Shown here in pieces: positions 44,755-53,742 of a stretch of 64,000 nucleotides of DNA. Numbering within the stretch: the first letter of the stretch is position 1; every line of letters starts with the position of its first letter. A program made the translations under genes and the position numbers. The stretch covers positions 14,269-78,268 of the forward strand of contig CAZVDU010000003.1 of the NCBI GenBank assembly GCA_964625615.1, in the 5' to 3' direction. The notes under the pieces are model-generated. The model did not search any database, was not told the origin of the DNA, and saw only the letters and a program-made list of their open reading frames with translations. This DNA comes from M269 sp964625615 (GTDB lineage: Bacteria; Pseudomonadota; Gammaproteobacteria; Enterobacterales; Alteromonadaceae).

Positions 44755-45534
44755 TCAGCTATCACGCCGAATCTCTGCCAGGAGCATTTCAATAAAATCG
44801 TCTGGGTGAGAAACGAATGGTGCATGTGACGCTTTCTGCATAACAACATGTTTAGCCGTGGGCTGATACTGCTTTATCAATGCGATGGCTTTTTGTGGTA
44901 CTAAGCTATCTAACCGTCCAAAAAACCATGTTGTGGGAATTGTTATCTGCGCTAAATCTGCACGTAAGTCTATGTCTGACAACAACGCTAAGCCTCCACT
45001 CAACGCAGTTTTATGAGGCGCAGGGTATTGAGCAATGGAATGTTTTAATTGTCTAATATCAGACCTAGCTGATTGACTCCCCATCGCTTGTATTGCCAAA
45101 AAACGTTCCAATGTTTTGTTAAAATCCTGCCCGAGTTGTTTATGAAATAGGGATAATACAGATGCCTGTATACCAGGCCATTCATCAGCAGCCTCAAATT
45201 TTGGGGATGTGCACAACAGAATAAGTTGTTTTATATCTAAGAGTCCCCTCGCAGCGATATGTTGTGCGATGAGCCCACCCAGTGACCAGCCCAGTATGAC
45301 CGAATTGTTAGGTACTACATCTGCCACTAATTTCGCTACAGAAGGTAAATCATAATCCAACGGCAATGTATTATGATTAAGTCCAAACCCTGGGAGATCA
45401 ACGAGCGTAACAGTATGACACGACGTCAGCTTTGGCATTAGGTTTTCCCAAACGCCGCTGTTTAACCCCCAACCATGAAGTAAAACAAGGTCAGGGCCAT
45501 TGCCCATAGTGACTGTACGTAATTTTTGTGTCAT
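44755..45534 (-). CDS. bioH: Pimeloyl-ACP methyl ester carboxylesterase BioH
   Basis: BioH removes the methyl group from pimeloyl-ACP methyl ester to finish pimelate synthesis for biotin. The 259-residue alpha/beta hydrolase has the LLHGWGLNSGVW oxyanion region, nucleophile S84 in GWSLGG, acid in FGRLDSLVP and His in KASHAPFVSHP. It is divergent from comF/gntX with 54 bp between starts, the same neighbourhood as in E. coli (bioH-gntX-nfuA). Confidence 0.93.
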   Translation of the reverse strand: MTQKLRTVTMGNGPDLVLLHGWGLNSGVWENLMPKLTSCHTVTLVDLPGFGLNHNTLPLDYDLPSVAKLVADVVPNNSVILGWSLGGLIAQHIAARGLLDIKQLILLCTSPKFEAADEWPGIQASVLSLFHKQLGQDFNKTLERFLAIQAMGSQSARSDIRQLKHSIAQYPAPHKTALSGGLALLSDIDLRADLAQITIPTTWFFGRLDSLVPQKAIALIKQYQPTAKHVVMQKASHAPFVSHPDDFIEMLLAEIRRDS

Positions 45535-45588
45535 CAGTATTTACTATTCACTACTATGGTTAAATTCAAGGTTACCAAGGAAGGGACT

Positions 45589-46308
45589 ATGCTCAATCTT
45601 GCACTTAGCCAGCTAAAGCAATTCATTTATGCCAGCTCGCGCCAACAACAGTGCTTACTGTGCCACCAATCAAGTGCCACACTTATCTGCCATTTTTGCC
45701 GCAACGATCTTAACCTATTTGACCTGAAAACTTGTCATTATAATTTACTCAATAGACAAAACATATATTCATACCTTGAACCACCACGCTATCAAAAGCT
45801 GCTTGCTCTGGCACCCTATCAACAGCCCCTTTCACGTTTAATATCACAACTTAAATTTGGGCATCAACTTATCAATGCTAAAGCGTTAGCTGATCTTTTC
45901 TACTGGCATTGTCTGAGCGAATCAAACGCACCTCAAATAGGCAAAAATAATGTTGTTATCCCTATGCCTTTGCATAGCTCACGACTTAGGAGCAGGAAAT
46001 ACAATCAGAGCCTAGAAATAGTCAGGCATTTAAATATCGATAAGAAGGTGTGGCATGATGAGTTATGCCAGCGAACGATTAACACGAAAGCACAAACAGA
46101 ACTTAGCGCTAAGCAGCGACGACACAATGTTAAAGGGGCATTCAAAGTGATACGCCCAATAAATAAAAACCACGTCATCATTTTCGATGACGTGGTTACT
46201 ACAGGCGCTACAGTCAATAGCCTTTGTAAAACACTCTTAGCAGCTAACCCCAATTTGACCATAGAGATTTGGTGCATCGGGCTTACCCTTGGGTATAACG
46301 CCCGTTAG
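45589..46308 (+). CDS. gntX: ComF/GntX family phosphoribosyltransferase-like protein
   Basis: A 239-residue ComF-type protein. An N-terminal cysteine knuckle (QQCLLCHQSSATLICHFC) is followed by the double-zinc-type family core and a PRPP-binding motif HVIIFDDVVTTGATVNSL. Homologues take part in DNA uptake and use (ComF, E. coli GntX). ATG 45589 is preferred because GGAAGGGACT directly precedes it; a start at 45526 would overlap the divergent bioH gene. A 12-bp perfect hairpin lies inside the PRPP-motif codons (46168-46197). Confidence 0.9.
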   Translation: MLNLALSQLKQFIYASSRQQQCLLCHQSSATLICHFCRNDLNLFDLKTCHYNLLNRQNIYSYLEPPRYQKLLALAPYQQPLSRLISQLKFGHQLINAKALADLFYWHCLSESNAPQIGKNNVVIPMPLHSSRLRSRKYNQSLEIVRHLNIDKKVWHDELCQRTINTKAQTELSAKQRRHNVKGAFKVIRPINKNHVIIFDDVVTTGATVNSLCKTLLAANPNLTIEIWCIGLTLGYNAR

Positions 46309-46318
46309 CATAACCGTA

Positions 46319-49041
46319 TTAGTTAACGTTAATAAATCCAGACATATATATCGCATTACTCATTAAGCGACTCGTGCCATACCAATAGCCTCGGAAGTTC
46401 ACATTATCGGCGAATGCAATAATTTTTCCTTTACCAACATTGTGCGCCACAATGGCAGCGCTCTCAGCAATAGTGTCTTCCAATTCTGGCGCTGTATAGC
46501 CTGCCATTACAGGTTTTTCTTTGTATTGGGCAACCATTACGAAAGGCTGATTAGGCGCTTGCATAACTACCGTACTATTTTTAAATAGCGGCAGTGTTTC
46601 GTTATAGAACCCGAAAGCTAGTGGGTGCGTTAAATCAAAATCAGTAGCAAAAGCTGCACCAGCAATGCGCTTTTTACCATTGAGTACTTCTATATCGCCA
46701 TAGCTCAACTCGTCAGTCTTGAAGGCATCATCAATATCTTTTGGACTAAGGAATTTTGCTTTGAGCCAGTCTTTATTGCTAAACCAACGACTTGCAGACT
46801 TTTGACCAATTAACACACCGCCATCNNNNNNNNNNNNNNNNNNNNNNNNNNNNNNNNNNNNNNNNNNNNNNNNNNNNNNNNNNNNNNNNNNNNNNNNNNN
46901 NNNNNNNNNNNNNNNNNNNNNNNNNCTTTATTGCTAAACCAACGACTTGCAGACTTTTGACCAATTAACACACCGCCATCGTTCAACCAATACGCAATTT
47001 TATCGGTAACACTCTCGCTTAAGCCGTTGTAATTACCTTGTACAAAAATGATATGGGTATAACGACTTAAATCTACTTGTCCTAAGCGATCTCTATCAAC
47101 AATAGACACAGGCATACCAACACGCGTATCTAAATAATGCCAAGCTTCGCCTACTTCATACTGAGATGTGCCTACACCACCCACAATCATTACATTAACC
47201 TTATCTAGGTCAAGCATGTTGCGACTACCTAAATCGATACCTTGACCGGTTAAACCAGACTGAACGGACCATACTTGTATATTATTGGCATTTGCCAATA
47301 CTTGGAGCTTCTTCTCAAACCCTTCAGGCTGATTCAAGCCCCGAGGAAAAACAACAGAACCTGGTGCAAAGTTCACTTGTCCCACATCAGTCTCTGCAAC
47401 AAATGCTCTACCAGCAACTTTCACTTTGAGACCAGCTTCCAAAGCTTGCTGAAGCAACTTAGGCGCAAAGTAATTATCCCATGAGAAAGCGTAGGCGTAC
47501 GCGTCATTATTTAACTGATTGGATACTGGTATCTTCGAGGTGCCTTCACTGTCCGTATCGATCTTACGCACATCGCCTTTGGCAACCTCTGCATAAGGAA
47601 TATTAAATGACAGTGGAATATTCCAGTTCGACACATCATAGAAAGTATTATCGTTAAAGCGTTTGCGCGTTGAAAAGAGCGATTTAATAAGGCGATATTG
47701 TGGTTGATTTAACGACACGTAATAACTATCGTGTGCATCAAAGCGTTGCCCATCTAACGTTACATTCTTGCTTAAGGCTTCAACCTTAATTTGGTGCCTT
47801 TCCAAAATATCTATCATCGCTTGCATACGCTGCTTGTCATGTGACTCTGAGATAATAAAGCCGGCGGCCCTGTCCTTCTTTACCAAATCATCAACATCTA
47901 CATTACTCTGATGTTGGAAAGCCAGTAAGCCTGCTTTATTAACCAGTGAACCTTCGAACGTCGACAACGACGTTGTTACTTGATTTTGAATCGCGAACGG
48001 GAAGCTCACTTCACCAGTCGTTGACTCTTGAACATGCCCTCGTGAACTTGCTTGTTCAAAGAGGATACCAACGGCACCGTGGACATCAGGATAGGTTGAG
48101 CCTTTGCCGTAATAAAAATCATCATATGACTCTTCAGTAAAGTATAAACGGTTCGTTTTATCTAACGCTTTGGCATGGAAAACTGACAATTTTTCTGTCA
48201 AATCCAAGTTTGTATCAGGCGTATGAGGGTTTTTACGTGATGGGATGCCAGGCTGAAAGAAATAAGTACTGTTTGTACCCATTTCGTGGAAATCGGTCAG
48301 CACATTAGGGCGCCATCTGTGGAATTGATTGATACGTGCACGTGACTCAGGGTGCGTGGTTAATAACCAATCACGATTTAAATCAAACCAGTAATGGTTC
48401 GTTCTACCAGAAGGCCAACGTTGAACATGCTCAACATGATTAGGGTCTGAGACCAGGGTTTCACCTCTGTGTGAATTAGCCCAGTGAGCAAAGCGTGCTA
48501 AGCCGTCTGGATTAATTGATGGGTCAAGTAACACAATATTGTCATTCAACAAGCGATCAATTTTCTCACCTTGTGCTGCCGCAAGATAATAAGCTACCAG
48601 CAAAGCTGCATTGCTACCTGAAGCTTCATCACCGTGAACGCTATACCCCATCCAAAGTATCATGGGGTCTTTGTTGGGATCAGCAGCTTCTTTATTGGCA
48701 ATACGATTAATATGTGCAGTACGTATTTGCTCAATATTGTTGATATTTTCTGGGGCAGAAATTTGTAGCAATAACAATGACCGTTGTTCATGCGTTTTGC
48801 CTGTTTCTATCAAGGATATCCTTGGTGACACTTCTGCCAATGTCTTCATATAGGTGACAAGCTGATCATGTCTCGCATGCCATGTACCAACAGGATAGCC
48901 CAGAATATCCGCAGGCTTAGGAATAGCAGGATTGTAGCTTACATCCTTAGGCAAATAGTCAAGATCTGACGCTGGCTGAGCAAAAATAGCCGAAGACAGC
49001 GCGAGTGAGAGCATCGCTCCAATAACTGTAATTAATCGCAT
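46319..49041 (-). CDS. M14 family zinc carboxypeptidase, interrupted only by a scaffold gap
   Basis: A secreted carboxypeptidase with a signal peptide (about residues 1-21). The M14 domain has MGYSVHGDEASGSNAALL (zinc His and Glu), INPDGLARFAHW, FDLNRDWL and LTDFHEMGTNSTYFFQPG. The C-terminal half is a large glutamine-amidotransferase-like or beta domain. The apparent break at 46826-46925 is an assembly artefact: the same 55 bp lie on both sides of the N run. Removing 100 N plus one copy (155 bp) leaves 2568 bp, exactly 856 codons including the stop, with the frame intact through QKSASRWFSNKDWLK. It converges with comF by 10 bp. Confidence 0.9.
46771..46825. repeat. 55-bp duplicate flanking the scaffold gap (left copy)
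   Basis: The 55 bases before the N run are identical to 46926-46980 after it. The duplication sits inside a protein-coding gene, and its collapse restores the frame. It is best explained as an unmerged contig overlap whose length is the assembler word size, not a biological repeat. Confidence 0.92.
46826..46925. other. Scaffold gap of 100 N (artefactual)
   Basis: One hundred unknown bases between two identical 55-bp ends inside the M14 carboxypeptidase gene. The contigs very likely overlap, so no sequence is missing. Confidence 0.95.
46926..46980. repeat. 55-bp duplicate flanking the scaffold gap (right copy)
   Basis: Identical to 46771-46825. See the left copy and the M14 carboxypeptidase entry for why this is treated as an assembly overlap. 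Confidence 0.92.
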
Positions 49042-49204
49042 GAATGTTACTTTTCTAGGACTTTAAAAAGATAACGCTAACAGCCTCTGAATAGGTAAGT
49101 CAATTAAGGGCGTAAGAACGATTTTTGATAATGTATTTCGCCGTTATTCGGCGTATTTTTTAGGCATATCAACGCAAAAAGATCGAACAGATCTAAGACA
49201 TAGC

Positions 49205-49235
49205 CAATTACTTGAGTGTTTTACTCAAGTAATTG
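49205..49235. promoter_or_regulatory. IscR-like palindrome upstream of nfuA
   Basis: CAATTACTTGAGT (49205-49217) and ACTCAAGTAATTG (49223-49235) form perfect 13-bp arms around GTTTT. The core TACTTGAGT-N5-ACTCAAGTA has the spacing and bases of type 1 IscR sites, and nfuA is an IscR target in E. coli. A possible -10 (TATCAT, 49239-49244) lies just downstream, so binding would cover the promoter. A transcription-terminating role is unlikely because there is no T-tract. Confidence 0.65.
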
Positions 49236-49278
49236 CGTTATCATATATATAGATTATGTTGCTGTAAGGATCGTTTGG

Positions 49279-49857
49279 ATGGTCACCATTTCTGAACCCG
49301 CTCAATCACACTTTGTAAAACTACTAGCAAATCAAGAAGCGAACACCAATATTCGCGTTTTTGTTGTAAATCCGGGTACGCCTACTGCGGAATGTGGTGT
49401 TTCTTATTGTCCACCTGATGCTGTGGAAGATAGCGACACGATATTACCTTTTACGGGCTTTGATGCGGTTGTTGATTTAGAAAGTGCACCCTATTTAGAA
49501 GAAGCTGAAATTGACTTCGTAACCGATCAGATGGGGTCACAGCTAACACTCAAAGCACCCAATGCAAAAATGCGTAAAGTTGACGAGAATGCTTCTCTAT
49601 TTGATCGTGTTCGCTACATGATCGAAACAGAAATTAACCCACAATTAGCTGGTCACGGTGGCATGGTAATGTTAGCAGAGATCACCGAGAACGGTGAAGC
49701 TATGCTTCAATTTGGCGGCGGTTGCAATGGTTGTTCTATGGTTGACGTCACACTAAAAGATGGTATTGAAAAAGAAATGCTCGAAAGGTTTAGTGGTGAG
49801 CTAACAGCAATTAAAGATGCAACAGAACACATGGCCGGTGAGCACTCTTACTACTAA
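49279..49857 (+). CDS. nfuA: Fe-S biogenesis protein NfuA
   Basis: NfuA carries and delivers [4Fe-4S] clusters to target enzymes. The 192-residue protein has a degenerate A-type N-domain (about residues 1-95) and an Nfu C-domain with the cluster cysteines C149 and C152 in GGGCNGCSMVD. Length matches E. coli NfuA (191). I chose ATG 49279 (MVTISEPAQSHF), with AAGGA ten bases upstream, over an upstream extension from 49216. It follows an IscR-like palindrome. Confidence 0.95.
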   Translation: MVTISEPAQSHFVKLLANQEANTNIRVFVVNPGTPTAECGVSYCPPDAVEDSDTILPFTGFDAVVDLESAPYLEEAEIDFVTDQMGSQLTLKAPNAKMRKVDENASLFDRVRYMIETEINPQLAGHGGMVMLAEITENGEAMLQFGGGCNGCSMVDVTLKDGIEKEMLERFSGELTAIKDATEHMAGEHSYY

Positions 49858-49880
49858 AGCCAATTCGGGGTTTCAACATT

Positions 49881-50162
49881 ATGTTCTTGAGAAATCTCGT
49901 TTATCGTTTAGGTAGTAACCCAAGAAAAAGCTGGTCTACTTTCAAACTTGGTTTAGTCATTTTCACTCTGGGCGCTATAAGCATTTTACTAGGCGCTCAG
50001 TTCACCTACTTATTTCAAATTCCAGGCTTTATCTTGTTACCCGTAGGTATTTTCTTTTCTGCCAAAGGCTATGTTGGTATTTTTGCTAACCGTTTTGCGA
50101 AGACCTTTGAGCGACTAGGCGCCGCTGCTGCGCTAAATAATAGAAATAACCGCCAAGGCTAA
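49881..50162 (+). CDS. Small membrane protein of unknown function
   Basis: A 93-residue protein with two membrane helices (FKLGLVIFTLGAISILLGAQ and IPGFILLPVGIFFSAKGYVG) and basic ends. I do not recognise it. It lies 23 bp after nfuA, probably on the same transcript. Its last 77 bp overlap the 3' end of the convergent MATE gene, so either the ends truly overlap or this reading frame ends in shared sequence. Confidence 0.65.
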   Translation: MFLRNLVYRLGSNPRKSWSTFKLGLVIFTLGAISILLGAQFTYLFQIPGFILLPVGIFFSAKGYVGIFANRFAKTFERLGAAAALNNRNNRQG

Positions 50163-51429
50163 CACCTCGCGCAAGCATAAAAGTCAGTAGTGCAAACCAC
50201 AATCCTTTATTCCCAAGCATTTGCATCAAATACCAACTCGGCAGAAATACACCAAAGCTACAAACCAACATACTATTTTGCATCGCTTTGGCGCGTGTTA
50301 AGCCAATAAAAACACCATCAAATAAAAAGCACCAATGGCTAATAAGCGGTAGCACTATCACGAGTGACAAGTAACCAGAAGCAAGATCTTGCAATGACTC
50401 AATGGATGTTAGTAAATGAATAATATCGAGACCGAATAGGACAAAAACTACACTGTATAACCCAGCGACCACAAGCGACCAAAATAAAGCTTGTTGGGTT
50501 CTCTTAACAACAGTCTGATGATCATTCTGTCCTTTGCCCTCTCCAACCAAAGCTTCAGCAGCATGCGCAATTCCATCTAAGCCGAGCGAGGTCAATACAA
50601 AGAATTGCATTAATATAGCGTTAACTGCCGCAAATTCATTACCTAAACGAATCCCCTGATACATCATAAAAGCGAGACAGCACTGCAAGGCTATATTTCG
50701 TATCAGCATAGCGGTGTTGAGTTGCATGATGTGCTTAATGGCAGATAGTTTAAACCACAAGGACAGAATAGGGGACGTGACAACATAACCCGACACCACC
50801 CAAGCTGACGCCAAACACATCACATATTCTGCGATAACACTCGCAGCCGCGACACCTTCGATTCCCCAACCGAAGACAAAAACAAAAATGATATCCAGCA
50901 CACCATTTAATACGTTTCCAAAAACTTGGATCATCAGAACAGCTTTCACGCGTTGCTGCCCAATCAACCAGCCTGTCAATACAAAGCTACTTAACGCGGC
51001 TGGTGCTCCCCAAATACGCACATTAAAATAACGTTTGATAATCTCAGTTACATCTCCCTGAGCATGAGCAAACTGAAGCCCTAAGTTTAATATGCCCTCT
51101 CGTAAAACAATAAACAAAACACCTAAAATAATGGCGATAAAGAGGCTTTGAAGCAGAGCGCGATAGGCGGAAACATTGTCTTTAGCACCTAGCGCTTGTG
51201 CACTTAATCCGGTGGTCGACATCCGTAAAAAACCACAAATCCAATAGAGCTGAGTCGCTATCAGCCCGCCGATAGCTGCTCCTGCCAAATATCGGACTTC
51301 TCCCATGTGGCCAATAACAGCAGTATCTAACATACCCAATAGTGGCGTTGTGATGTTGCTGAGGATCATAGGGATAGCTAACGCAAAGATTATGCGGTGT
51401 TCAGCTAACGTCTGTCGTAGTGTTATCAT
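50086..51429 (-). CDS. MATE family efflux transporter (DinF type)
   Basis: A 447-residue cation-coupled multidrug and toxin extrusion transporter with 12 predicted helices. The sequence IPMILSNITTPLLGMLDTAV and FLRMSTTGLSAQALGAKD place it in the DinF branch, with LLDGVFIGLTRAKAMQNSM near the C-terminus. I use ATG 51429; a TTG at 51447 is also open. It is divergent from the deacetylase gene, 27 bp away, and converges with the small membrane protein gene. Confidence 0.9.
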   Translation of the reverse strand: MITLRQTLAEHRIIFALAIPMILSNITTPLLGMLDTAVIGHMGEVRYLAGAAIGGLIATQLYWICGFLRMSTTGLSAQALGAKDNVSAYRALLQSLFIAIILGVLFIVLREGILNLGLQFAHAQGDVTEIIKRYFNVRIWGAPAALSSFVLTGWLIGQQRVKAVLMIQVFGNVLNGVLDIIFVFVFGWGIEGVAAASVIAEYVMCLASAWVVSGYVVTSPILSLWFKLSAIKHIMQLNTAMLIRNIALQCCLAFMMYQGIRLGNEFAAVNAILMQFFVLTSLGLDGIAHAAEALVGEGKGQNDHQTVVKRTQQALFWSLVVAGLYSVVFVLFGLDIIHLLTSIESLQDLASGYLSLVIVLPLISHWCFLFDGVFIGLTRAKAMQNSMLVCSFGVFLPSWYLMQMLGNKGLWFALLTFMLARGVSLGGYFYYLAQQRRLVAQRSSQNG

Positions 51430-51456
51430 GGCGCGATACAGGCTCAAATTAACGAG

Positions 51457-52545
51457 ATGATGATGAGGTTTCAGAAGGCGGGTATTCTAGCACTAATGTT
51501 GCTATGTCAGTGGGCATTTGCGCAAACTGATAACAATGGTTCCGACATTTCAAACCTAAGAGACAATGGCGTCATTCTTCTTTATCACCATGTGAGTGAC
51601 AGCACACCTGCCTCTACCAGTATCTCGCCAGAACAGTTTCGTATTCATATGCAATATCTGTCAGAAAATCACTATGTCATGGCATTACCAGATATGATTG
51701 CGGCCCTAAAAAGTGGCACAAGCATTCCAGATAAAGCCATTGCCATTACATTTGACGACGGCTACGCCAATATCCTTGAAAATGCTGATCCTATTTTAAA
51801 AACATTTAACTTCCCCTACACGATATTTATTAATCCAGAGCAAATAGGTAAGCGACAAAATCAGCTATCCTGGGAGCAAGTTAAGCGTATGGCAAAGACA
51901 AATGTCAGCTTTGCCAATCACACGAATTCACACCATCATATGCTGAAGCGAGAAGATGGAGAGTCCGAGCAACACTGGTTAGCTAGAAATACAGAAGACG
52001 TGATGAGCGCTGAACAGAAAATTGAGCAGGAGCTGGGCTATAGTCTTAAGCTATTCGCTTACCCCTACGGCGAGTTTAATAATCGGCTTAAACAACATCT
52101 ATCAGAGCTAGGTTATGTGGGCTTTGGTCAGCAATCAGGCGCCATTGCCAGCTACAGCGATTTCGGCGCCCTACCTAGATTCCCCGCAGCGGGGATCTAT
52201 GCCAACTTAGCACCACTAAAGACCAAGCTCAATAGCTTGGCGTTAGCGTTAAAACAAGAATCGAAACGCCAATTTGAGTTGGGCTTCGAACACTCTGCAC
52301 CAAGCATAGCTTATGAAAATAAATCTGAAGATATTCATCCGTCACAGCTGCAATGTTTCTTTAAAAGTGACGTGATAAAACCACTGTGGCAAGATAATTT
52401 GATGCAGGTTAAGCTAGATGAAAAACTAAAACCTGGCCGTCACCGTATTAATTGCACTGCGCCAAGTATCGATAGTCAAGGTCGGTACTACTGGTTTTCA
52501 CATCCTTGGTTTGTGCCAACACAAGCCGGAGGATGGTTAGATTAA
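51457..52545 (+). CDS. Secreted polysaccharide deacetylase (NodB domain)
   Basis: A 362-residue exported protein. A signal peptide (about residues 1-22, ending AFA) leads to a carbohydrate esterase 4 domain: VILLYHHVSD, catalytic AITFDDGYAN, zinc motif ANHTNSHHHM and the LFAYPYGEFN segment. The C-terminal region (about 290-360) is an extra beta-like domain with two Cys. Likely substrate is an N-acetylated glycan, as in PgaB-type proteins. Three consecutive ATGs (51457, 51460, 51463) could serve as start. The MBL-fold gene follows by 21 bp. Confidence 0.88.
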   Translation: MMMRFQKAGILALMLLCQWAFAQTDNNGSDISNLRDNGVILLYHHVSDSTPASTSISPEQFRIHMQYLSENHYVMALPDMIAALKSGTSIPDKAIAITFDDGYANILENADPILKTFNFPYTIFINPEQIGKRQNQLSWEQVKRMAKTNVSFANHTNSHHHMLKREDGESEQHWLARNTEDVMSAEQKIEQELGYSLKLFAYPYGEFNNRLKQHLSELGYVGFGQQSGAIASYSDFGALPRFPAAGIYANLAPLKTKLNSLALALKQESKRQFELGFEHSAPSIAYENKSEDIHPSQLQCFFKSDVIKPLWQDNLMQVKLDEKLKPGRHRINCTAPSIDSQGRYYWFSHPWFVPTQAGGWLD

Positions 52546-52566
52546 CGATAAATAGGCCTGTAAAAC

Positions 52567-53571
52567 ATGACCATAAAACGTATTTTCCTCACCGCATTAT
52601 CGTTAATCATTATTGGCATGGCATGGCTCACTTATCAGCTAAATAATAGGGCAAACTTAGATAATTACGCAGAGTATTTTCTCAAACAAGACAAACTAAC
52701 TACCTTAACACCTCATTTGACTGCTCAATACCTTGGCACGAGCACTGTAGTTATAAGTGATGGTGAAACATCTATCATGACAGATGGCTTTTTCACACGC
52801 CCATCTTTTTGGAAAATGGTAGCGGGTAAAATGCAGCCTAACCCAGAAGCCATAAGCTCGGGACTAAAGCGAGCGAATGTCACAAACCTAGCTGCTGTAA
52901 TTCCTATTCATTCGCACCATGACCACGCGTTAGATGCACCAGAAGTTGCCAAACAAACGGGCGCAGTAGTGATAGGTTCAGAATCAACAGCAAACATCGC
53001 TCGCGGGTGGGGGTTACCTGAACGACAAATAGCAGTGCCTACAACAGGTGAATCATTCATTTTTGGGCAATTTACCGTTACGCTAATCCCCTCCGTCCAC
53101 TTAGCGGTTTCATCATTTCAGCATAGCCTAACAGGCATAGGAGAGACGATAGATGAGCCTATGCATTTTCCTGCACCATTACGTGCATTCAAAGAAGGCG
53201 GTAGTTTTTCTGTTTGGATAAAACATCCACTAGGCAATGTTTTAGTGCATGGCAGTGCAGGTGCAATTCCTGGCGCTTTAGATAATGTTGATGCCGATAT
53301 TATTTTTATTGGAGTTGCTGGCGTTAGTAAACAAAGCAATGATTATCAGCAACAATATATAACTGAAACCATAGAGGCTGTTGGTGCAAATACAATCATT
53401 CCTATCCATTGGGACGACTTCAATACACCAGCTAATCAACCACTAAGAACATTTCCGAAAATTATGTCGAGTTTTGATAGTGATATAGCGCCTTTTTTAA
53501 CAAGAACCGACAAAGATCGGAACAAGGTGCTGTTGTTACTTAATAGTGATGACACACTGGTGATCAAATAG
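52567..53571 (+). CDS. MBL-fold metallohydrolase, membrane anchored
   Basis: A 334-residue protein with an N-terminal helix (about residues 5-24) and a metallo-beta-lactamase fold. The metal motif is HSHHDHALD near residue 117, with further ligands at VHLAVSSF, HGSAGAIPG and the C-terminal IIPIHWDDFN. It is close to lipid- or phosphodiester-hydrolysing UlaG/NAPE-PLD-like members, but the substrate is not evident. It follows the deacetylase gene and may be cotranscribed. Confidence 0.85.
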   Translation: MTIKRIFLTALSLIIIGMAWLTYQLNNRANLDNYAEYFLKQDKLTTLTPHLTAQYLGTSTVVISDGETSIMTDGFFTRPSFWKMVAGKMQPNPEAISSGLKRANVTNLAAVIPIHSHHDHALDAPEVAKQTGAVVIGSESTANIARGWGLPERQIAVPTTGESFIFGQFTVTLIPSVHLAVSSFQHSLTGIGETIDEPMHFPAPLRAFKEGGSFSVWIKHPLGNVLVHGSAGAIPGALDNVDADIIFIGVAGVSKQSNDYQQQYITETIEAVGANTIIPIHWDDFNTPANQPLRTFPKIMSSFDSDIAPFLTRTDKDRNKVLLLLNSDDTLVIK

Positions 53572-53602
53572 TGCCAGCACCCACTCCCCGGCACTAATTT
53601 TT
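53569..53602 (+). terminator. Weak candidate terminator after the MBL-fold gene
   Basis: TAGTGCC (53569-53575) pairs with GGCACTA (53590-53596) around a 14-nt loop, followed by ATTTTTA. The stem is only 7 bp and overlaps the TAG stop codon, so this is tentative. Confidence 0.35.
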
Positions 53603-53742
53603 ACCATCGAGATTTTGTGCAAAAAAAGTGATCAAAAAGTCTACATTTACCCTAAAAGAATCTGTATGGTATCGACTCAAAAATTTGGCTGACATAAGTA
53701 TGAAATCCATTAGGCAGTTTCATTAGGATTTGGCATAACATA

